Origin: Anaerolineales bacterium
GTDB lineage: Bacteria > Chloroflexota > Anaerolineae > Anaerolineales > DRMV01
Assembly (NCBI GenBank): GCA_027026295.1
Contig: JALVOR010000281.1
Coordinates: forward strand, 1-10,556
Reading direction: 5' to 3'
DNA length: 10,556 bases
Made by a program: the position numbers and the translations under genes. The notes below the pieces were generated by a model. It did not search any database, was not told the DNA's origin, and saw only the letters and a list, made by a program, of their open reading frames with translations. This document shows, piece after piece, positions 6,765-10,556 of the stretch; position 1 is the stretch's first letter; each line of letters opens with the position of its first letter.

Positions 6765-7700
6765 TCAGGCTTCCTCACTGGAACGCATCACGAAACGCAA
6801 ATAGACGGCGATGAACACCACAAGGAACGCCACCAGAATCATCGCCGCTGCTGCGCCGCGGCCAAAGTCGCGCAGGCGGAAACTAAACTCATACACCAGA
6901 ATGGGCAAAACCTTGGTGCCGAAACCGCCACCCGTCAGCAGGAAGATGTCGTCGAATTTATTGAACGTCCATATCAGCCGCAGCAGGAAGACCGCCCCCA
7001 GCACGAAACGCAATTCGGGAACCGTGATGTAGCGGAAGCGTTCCCACACGTTTGCGCCGTCCACTTCAGCGGCTTCGTAGAGGCTTTTGTCGATGGCCTG
7101 CAGACGCGCCAAAATCATCAGCATCGCAAAGGGGAAATAGCGCCACGCATCCAGCAAGATGACCACAATCAGAGCCAGCCCCCGCTGGGAAAGATAAGCC
7201 ATCGGCGCGTGGATGATGCCCAGACGCATCAAAATATCGTTCATCACCCCCGAGGGGCGGGGGTCGAGAATCCAGCGCCAGACGAAAGCCACGCTCACGA
7301 TGGGCGCAACGTAGGAAAAGAGGAACGTCGCTCGCACCAGCCCCCGGCCACGAAACGGTTTGTTCAGCAACAGGGCAGCGATCAAGCCGCCCACAAGGGC
7401 AAGTGCCGTGGCACTAAAGGAATACACAATGCTGGTCAGCGCCGCACCCATGTTCTGGATGCTGTGGTACTTGAAGGCGAAATCGGTGACCACGCGTTTG
7501 TAGTTTTCCAGCCCATTGAAAGGTGCATGGAAAACATCGTTCAGGTTATGCAACCCCACCGCGTGGAAACTGATCCAGATGCTGAAAAATGCGGGGAAAA
7601 TCACCAGCCCAAAGACGATAATCAGCGTCGGGGCAAGCAAAGCCCATCCCAGCCGTGCTTCCTGGGCGCGCAGTGAACGCCAGCGGGAAACGACAGACAT
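6765..7700 (-). CDS. ABC sugar transporter permease, MalF type (CUT1)
   Basis: A 311-residue partner permease of the same importer. The N-terminal helix APTLIIVFGLVIFPAFFSIWIS (about residues 23-44) is typical of UgpA/MalF-like CUT1 permeases, followed by helices near 88-113, 123-145, 173-198, 232-250 and 284-305. The EAA loop reads EAAEVDGANVWERFRYITVP (about 209-228). LTGGGFGTKVLPILVYEFSF near residues 255-274 is the usual segment before the last helix. I place the start at ATG 7700 because CGAGG lies 6 bases upstream; an in-frame TTG at 7715 would add five residues but has no ribosome binding site. A short hairpin covers that ribosome binding site. The gene lies downstream of the binding-protein gene and its terminator, and just before the MalG-type gene. 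No ATPase subunit follows. Confidence 0.92.
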   Translation of the reverse strand: MSVVSRWRSLRAQEARLGWALLAPTLIIVFGLVIFPAFFSIWISFHAVGLHNLNDVFHAPFNGLENYKRVVTDFAFKYHSIQNMGAALTSIVYSFSATALALVGGLIAALLLNKPFRGRGLVRATFLFSYVAPIVSVAFVWRWILDPRPSGVMNDILMRLGIIHAPMAYLSQRGLALIVVILLDAWRYFPFAMLMILARLQAIDKSLYEAAEVDGANVWERFRYITVPELRFVLGAVFLLRLIWTFNKFDDIFLLTGGGFGTKVLPILVYEFSFRLRDFGRGAAAAMILVAFLVVFIAVYLRFVMRSSEEA

Positions 7701-7705
7701 AAGCC

Positions 7706-7724
7706 ACCTCGGCAAAGGCGAGGT
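7706..7724 (-). promoter_or_regulatory. hairpin masking the malF-type ribosome binding site
   Basis: In the minus-strand mRNA, ACCUCG (7724-7719) can pair perfectly with CGAGGU (7711-7706) across a seven-base loop. The right arm is the likely Shine-Dalgarno of the permease gene, whose AUG begins five bases after the stem. Folding would hide the ribosome binding site. This is a structural reading only; a six-pair stem may be melted easily, and no ligand-binding aptamer is visible around it. Confidence 0.45.
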
Positions 7725-7760
7725 AACAATTCAGCACATGGCCGAATCGTTACAGGGCAG

Positions 7761-7798
7761 AACAAAAACCCGAGGGATGGCGTCAACCATCCCTCGGG
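7761..7798 (-). terminator. intrinsic terminator between binding-protein and permease genes
   Basis: CCCGAGGGATGG at 7769-7780 and CCATCCCTCGGG at 7787-7798 form a perfect 12-bp stem with the 6-base loop CGTCAA. Read on the minus strand, the stem is followed at once by TTTTTGTT (7768-7761), the layout of a Rho-independent terminator. It starts 15 bases after the stop of the sugar-binding protein gene and about 60 bases before the permease start. It should therefore end most transcripts after the binding protein and let a fraction through, the usual way binding protein is made in excess over permease. Confidence 0.9.
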
Positions 7799-7813
7799 CG
7801 GGGTCGAAAAAGG

Positions 7814-9265
7814 TTACTTCTTCTGGTTCTGGCGGTCGGTATACAGTTGCTCCACCTGCTCCTGGAGCCACTTCGCGCCTTCTTCCGGCGTCATGCTGCC
7901 TTCCAGCGCGATGTTGCTGATGACCTGCGGGACAAGCAAGCGCCCTTCAATGTCGCCAATGACAGCGCGCTCGGTGGCGTCGTAGTCGGGGCGGAAGAGC
8001 CAGCGCTGCATGTGGTCATAGCCGTTGGCAATCTGGTCAAGGGTGTCGGGGTCATAGTACTTGAAGTAATCGCTCAAGCCTTTCCAGCCATCCACAGCGC
8101 TCTTCAGCACCGGCACTTTGCCGAACGGAGCCAAGGCGAGGATGTCCTGGTAGTTCTGGCCGGTCATGAAGAACTTGACCACATCGGCAGCCACCGGGTC
8201 GGCGCCTTTCATGATGCCAAGGGTGACCAACTGGCCATAAGTGGCCTGACCGTTGGGGCCTTGCATCACAGGCGCAAAGCCGGTCTTCTTTGCCAGGTCG
8301 GGTACGGCAATTTGCACTTTGCCGCCGCCTTCCTTGCCGGAACCTTCCACCAGGTCGTCCATGATGTAGGTGGAATAGAAGAGCATGCCCGACTGGTCGA
8401 GTTCGTACATCTCGCGAGCGCCGCGCCAGTACTGCGGACCGGGAGCCGCACAGCGTTGCAGGCTGGTGTAGAACTTCAGCGCCTCTACCAAGTTGGGCGT
8501 ATTCATCGTCACATTGCCCTGGGCATCAAACGGCCAGGCATCGTTGGACATGGCGACTTGCTCGAACACCTGATGCGGGTAGTTCTGGCCAGGATCAGTG
8601 GGCAACACCAGCGCATAAAGCAAGTTGCCGGTGCCAGGCAGTTTATCGCAGGCCGCGTTGATGTCATCCCAAGTCACAGGCGGGTTCAGCCCAAGTTGGT
8701 CGAAAACATCCTTGCGGTACCAAATCGCCTGAATCCAGCCGTCATACGGCACGGCAGCATATTTGCCAGTGGAGGGATCGGTCACCATCTGGAGCGGGCC
8801 GGCACGGAAATCGTCCTTCCCAATGCTCTCGATGGCCTGCGTCGCCAGGTCTTCGTCCAAAATGCCATCGGCGGCAAAGGCGGCAACGCGCTCCACGCCC
8901 ATGCGCACGATATCAGGCAGGCGGTTGGCGGCTTGAGCCGTGGCAATCCGTTGGCTGATGGTGGCTTCGTCAATCGGCACGATGCGGATTTCGACATCGG
9001 GGTGCTCCGCCATGTAACGGGCAGCCACCGCCTCGTATTGCTTGACACGTTCTTCTTCATTGTCGGTCGTCCAGAACTCAATGACATGCGCGGGCTTGGC
9101 CTGGACTTCCTTGGTCACGACGACTTCCTGCGTAACCACCTGGGTTACCACCTCTTTGACCTCTTGAGTCACCACAACGGTGGAAGGCGCCTGCTGGCCG
9201 CAGGCAACCAGAACCATGCCAAGCACAAGCAGCAAACCAAAAACGACGAAAAGTTTGCGTTTCAT
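7814..9265 (-). CDS. sugar-binding lipoprotein of a CUT1 ABC importer
   Basis: A 483-residue extracellular solute-binding protein (family 1) that should capture a carbohydrate and deliver it to the two permeases encoded downstream. The N-terminus is a lipoprotein signal peptide: basic MKRK, a hydrophobic stretch, and the lipobox LVAC with Cys22 as the expected lipidated residue. A 26-residue Val/Thr/Gln/Glu repeat linker follows (about 29-54), then the mature domain from HVIEFWTT. The family pattern is clear: RYMAEHPDVEIRIVPID, the RLPDIVRMG segment, YAAVPYDGWIQAIWYRKDVFDQLGL near residues 175-200, and a C-terminal lobe with SMTPEEGAKWLQEQVEQL. The start is ATG 9265, with AAGGAGG 8 bases upstream; the open frame continues to 9436, but that stretch overlaps lacI and has no signal peptide. 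It lies 85 bases downstream of the repressor gene. The substrate is unknown. Confidence 0.93.
   Translation of the reverse strand: MKRKLFVVFGLLLVLGMVLVACGQQAPSTVVVTQEVKEVVTQVVTQEVVVTKEVQAKPAHVIEFWTTDNEEERVKQYEAVAARYMAEHPDVEIRIVPIDEATISQRIATAQAANRLPDIVRMGVERVAAFAADGILDEDLATQAIESIGKDDFRAGPLQMVTDPSTGKYAAVPYDGWIQAIWYRKDVFDQLGLNPPVTWDDINAACDKLPGTGNLLYALVLPTDPGQNYPHQVFEQVAMSNDAWPFDAQGNVTMNTPNLVEALKFYTSLQRCAAPGPQYWRGAREMYELDQSGMLFYSTYIMDDLVEGSGKEGGGKVQIAVPDLAKKTGFAPVMQGPNGQATYGQLVTLGIMKGADPVAADVVKFFMTGQNYQDILALAPFGKVPVLKSAVDGWKGLSDYFKYYDPDTLDQIANGYDHMQRWLFRPDYDATERAVIGDIEGRLLVPQVISNIALEGSMTPEEGAKWLQEQVEQLYTDRQNQKK
9104..9181 (-). repeat. VTQEV-type repeat linker in the binding protein
   Basis: Codons 29-54 encode degenerate units VVVTQEV, KEVVTQ, VVTQEV, VVVTKEV between the lipidated cysteine and the folded domain. 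Such valine-threonine-glutamate linkers are frequent in Chloroflexota binding proteins, where they probably act as a tether across the cell envelope. It is a low-complexity, coding repeat. Confidence 0.7.
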
Positions 9266-9350
9266 CTTGCATTCCTCCTTGAACAACTGTGGGGCGAGTA
9301 AGTGCGGGAAAGCAATCACGAAAAGAGGATTTTTTACAAGAAACACCTCC

Positions 9351-10367
9351 TCAAGGTAAAGTGGATTGCCGAACAACGAACTCGGGCTCAAGCAAAACCT
9401 GACGCTGGGCCAATGGACGGCCTTCCACCAGGTCAATCAACATAGCCGCCACACGCTTGCCAATCTGGTAAATCGGCTGGTGCACCGTCGTCAGCGGCGG
9501 GAAAGTATGCTGGGCAAGAGGGATGTCGTCGAACCCGCTAATGGCAATCTCGCTCCCGATTTTCAAACCGCGCTCCTGCGCCGCCCGCACTGCGCCAATC
9601 GCCAGCAGGTCATTGCCGCAAGCCAAAGCCGTCGGCGGTTCGGAACGGGACAGCAGTTCCAGTGCAAGCGCATAGCCGCTTTGCTCGGTGAGCGCGCCAA
9701 TTCGCAGATAGGTCTCATCCAACGTCAGTCCTCGCTCTGCAAGGCCGCGGCGCAGGCCCTCCAGCCGATACTGGGCAAACATCAGATCCAGCGGTGGCGA
9801 AAGGTAACCAATGCGGCGATGCCCCAAATCGGCAAGGTGGTGGGCAATTTGCCGCATGCCCGCCTCGCCGTCTTCATCCACATAGGGGAAATCGTCCGTC
9901 TCGGCGGTGCGGCCAAAAGCAACGAACGGGAAACCCAATTGCCGCAGAAAATGGATGCGCTCATCGCGGGCACGGGTGCGAATAATGATGAAGCCATCCA
10001 CCCGCCGCCCCAACGCTGCCCGGCGGTAGGCTGCCATTTCTTCTTCCCCGGGGGCACGAGTGGAAAGCAGCAGGTCGTAGCCCCGCTCAGCAGCCTGATT
10101 GCCGACGCCCGCCACGAACTCGCTGAAGAAAGGATCGGAAAAACGCGGCCCAAAAGTGGGCAATATCAACCCCAGGGTTTCAGCACGCTGCTTCTGAAGG
10201 CGCTGCGCCATCACATTTGGCGTATAGCCCATCTCCTGCGCAACACGCTGCACCAATTCGCGGGTTTCCGGCGCGACGTCGGAATAACCGTGCAACGCCC
10301 GCGACACCGTCGTAACTGATCTCCCTACCCGTCGGGCAATGTCCTTGATGGTAACGGCACCTGCCAT
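9351..10367 (-). CDS. LacI-family transcriptional repressor
   Basis: A 338-residue regulator that probably controls the adjoining sugar importer. The N-terminal helix-turn-helix VTIKDIARRVGRSVTTVSRAL is at residues 5-25, followed by the hinge region YTPNVMAQRLQKQRAETLGLILP (48-70). The rest is the periplasmic-binding-protein-like effector domain: DGFIIIRTR (124-132), the LGHRRIGYLSPP strand-turn (181-192), RLEGLRRGL, TALACGNDLLAIGAVRAAQERGL (246-268) and the family-typical ISGFDDIPLAQHTFPPLTTVHQP (276-298). The length is normal for LacI/GalR proteins. The start is ATG 10367, with GGAG 8 bases upstream; the frame is open to 10475, but that would run through the promoter and operator. A palindrome with a central CG just upstream suggests autoregulation together with the downstream transport genes. 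The inducer is likely the transported sugar or a derivative; its identity is not visible. Confidence 0.94.
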   Translation of the reverse strand: MAGAVTIKDIARRVGRSVTTVSRALHGYSDVAPETRELVQRVAQEMGYTPNVMAQRLQKQRAETLGLILPTFGPRFSDPFFSEFVAGVGNQAAERGYDLLLSTRAPGEEEMAAYRRAALGRRVDGFIIIRTRARDERIHFLRQLGFPFVAFGRTAETDDFPYVDEDGEAGMRQIAHHLADLGHRRIGYLSPPLDLMFAQYRLEGLRRGLAERGLTLDETYLRIGALTEQSGYALALELLSRSEPPTALACGNDLLAIGAVRAAQERGLKIGSEIAISGFDDIPLAQHTFPPLTTVHQPIYQIGKRVAAMLIDLVEGRPLAQRQVLLEPEFVVRQSTLP

Positions 10368-10381
10368 GGTCACCACTCCAC

Positions 10382-10405
10382 CGCTTCCAAAACGATTTGG
10401 AAGCG
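10382..10405. promoter_or_regulatory. putative LacI-family operator
   Basis: CGCTTCCAAA at 10382-10391 and TTTGGAAGCG at 10396-10405 are perfect reverse complements around ACGA, so the 24-base site is centred on CG (10393-10394), as is common for LacI-family operators. It begins at about +1 of the consensus promoter and lies 14 bases upstream of the repressor start codon, ideal for blocking initiation. Binding by the adjacent repressor is inference from position and symmetry. Confidence 0.82.
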
Positions 10406-10413
10406 TCGTTAAC

Positions 10414-10442
10414 ATTATAGGAAAAGAAAAAACCTTTGTCAA
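10414..10442 (-). promoter_or_regulatory. consensus sigma-70-type promoter for the lacI-transporter operon
   Basis: On the minus strand TTGACA (10442-10437) and TATAAT (10419-10414) are both perfect matches to the housekeeping consensus and are separated by exactly 17 bases, including a T-rich spacer. The predicted start is near 10407-10406, directly at the edge of the operator. A promoter this strong would need tight repression, which fits the operator position. Confidence 0.88.
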
Positions 10443-10450
10443 GACAAAGG
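10433..10450. promoter_or_regulatory. second palindrome covering the -35 box
   Basis: CCTTTGTC and GACAAAGG are perfect 8-base inverted arms with AA between them. The minus-strand -35 box TTGACA (10442-10437) lies inside. The sequence differs from the operator downstream, so it could be the site of a different regulator, or the arms could be coincidental or part of an element end. Confidence 0.5.
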
Positions 10451-10463
10451 CCTGCTTTATAAT
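10436..10463 (+). promoter_or_regulatory. possible divergent promoter
   Basis: On the + strand TTGTCA (10436-10441) and TATAAT (10458-10463) are 16 bases apart, sharing the -35 region with the minus-strand promoter back to back. No + strand gene starts before the window end except an ATG at 10552 with no good ribosome binding site, and transcription would run antisense to the frame at 10479-10556. It may be a chance match. Confidence 0.3.
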
Positions 10464-10478
10464 AGACATTATCACGGT

Positions 10479-10556
10479 TTAAGTAGGGACAGGGTCATAG
10501 TGCCAGGGTCTGAAGTTCAATCGGAAGTTGTGCAAGCCACAACAGGTTTCCATGAC
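10479..10556 (-). CDS. 3' end of an unidentified gene, possibly a transposase
   Basis: A minus-strand frame enters from beyond the window and ends at TAA 10481-10479 after 25 codons. The visible end contains METCCGLHNFRLNFRPW and then HYDPVPT. The cysteine pair followed by LHNFR and PW recalls the C-termini of some DDE transposases, but this is pattern memory, not proof. An ATG at 10554 is probably internal. If the frame is real, its stop lies 36 bases upstream of the -35 box of the repressor promoter. Confidence 0.35.
   Translation of the reverse strand, partial: VMETCCGLHNFRLNFRPWHYDPVPT

Noticed and set aside
6519..7676. 385-codon + strand frame opposite the permease genes
   Set aside because: His/Gln-rich antisense product of membrane-protein codons. 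Both permeases on the other strand have clear EAA loops and ribosome binding sites.
7847..9301. 484-codon + strand frame opposite the binding-protein gene
   Set aside because: Antisense shadow; the minus strand shows a lipobox, linker and binding-protein fold.
9266..9350. Separate promoter, operator or terminator between lacI and the binding-protein gene
   Set aside because: No TATAAT-like box with a -35 partner and no copy of the CG-centred palindrome are seen. GAGGA/TCCTC around an 18-base loop followed by TTTT is too weak to call.
9266..9436. N-terminal extension of the binding protein
   Set aside because: It would bury the lipoprotein signal peptide and overlap lacI. The ATG at 9265 has AAGGAGG at the right distance.
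10368..10475. N-terminal extension of the LacI-family protein
   Set aside because: The extra codons are the promoter and operator, and LacI proteins start a few residues before the helix-turn-helix.
1..10556. CRISPR array, tRNA, rRNA or phage defence genes
   Set aside because: No regularly spaced repeats, no tRNA-like cloverleaf and no nuclease or helicase genes were seen in any part of the window.

Overview
The window is high-GC bacterial DNA with dense, tightly packed genes. The content best fits a Chloroflexota genome of the Anaerolineae type. That assignment is inference: it rests on the Val-Thr-Gln-Glu-Val-rich linker after the lipobox of the sugar-binding lipoprotein, the GC-rich codon use and the general look of the proteins. 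No rRNA or other decisive marker is present.

Left part (1-5664, all + strand): a run of six genes separated by at most 36 bases, probably one transcription unit. It holds the 3' end of ftsY (SRP receptor GTPase), a membrane-bound multi-PAS histidine kinase, a stand-alone CheY-like receiver, prfB (release factor 2, read through a +1 programmed frameshift at an in-frame UGA), a class III-like sirtuin deacylase that overlaps prfB by ATGA, and a YjbQ-family protein. Housekeeping genes for protein targeting and translation termination are thus interleaved with a two-component pair and an NAD-dependent protein deacylase.

Middle (5665-5855): a 191-base gap between converging genes. It has no convincing gene but carries two perfect-stem hairpins, one right after the yjbQ stop and one right beside the permease stop.

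Right part (5856-10475, all - strand): a carbohydrate uptake cluster of the CUT1 ABC type, read from right to left. The order is a LacI-family repressor, a sugar-binding lipoprotein, a strong intrinsic terminator, a MalF-type permease and a MalG-type permease. No ATPase gene is present, so the transporter probably uses a shared MsmK/UgpC-type ATPase encoded elsewhere. The control logic is unusually legible. A perfect TTGACA-17-TATAAT promoter is followed at about +1 by a 10+10 palindrome with a central CG, as in LacI-family operators. A second perfect palindrome covers the -35 box. The terminator after the binding-protein gene should make binding protein exceed permease. A hairpin at the malF-type start can mask its ribosome binding site.

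Right edge (10479-10556): the last 25 codons of a minus-strand reading frame that enters from outside, ending in a CCGLHNFR...PW pattern reminiscent of transposase C-termini. The family is not certain.
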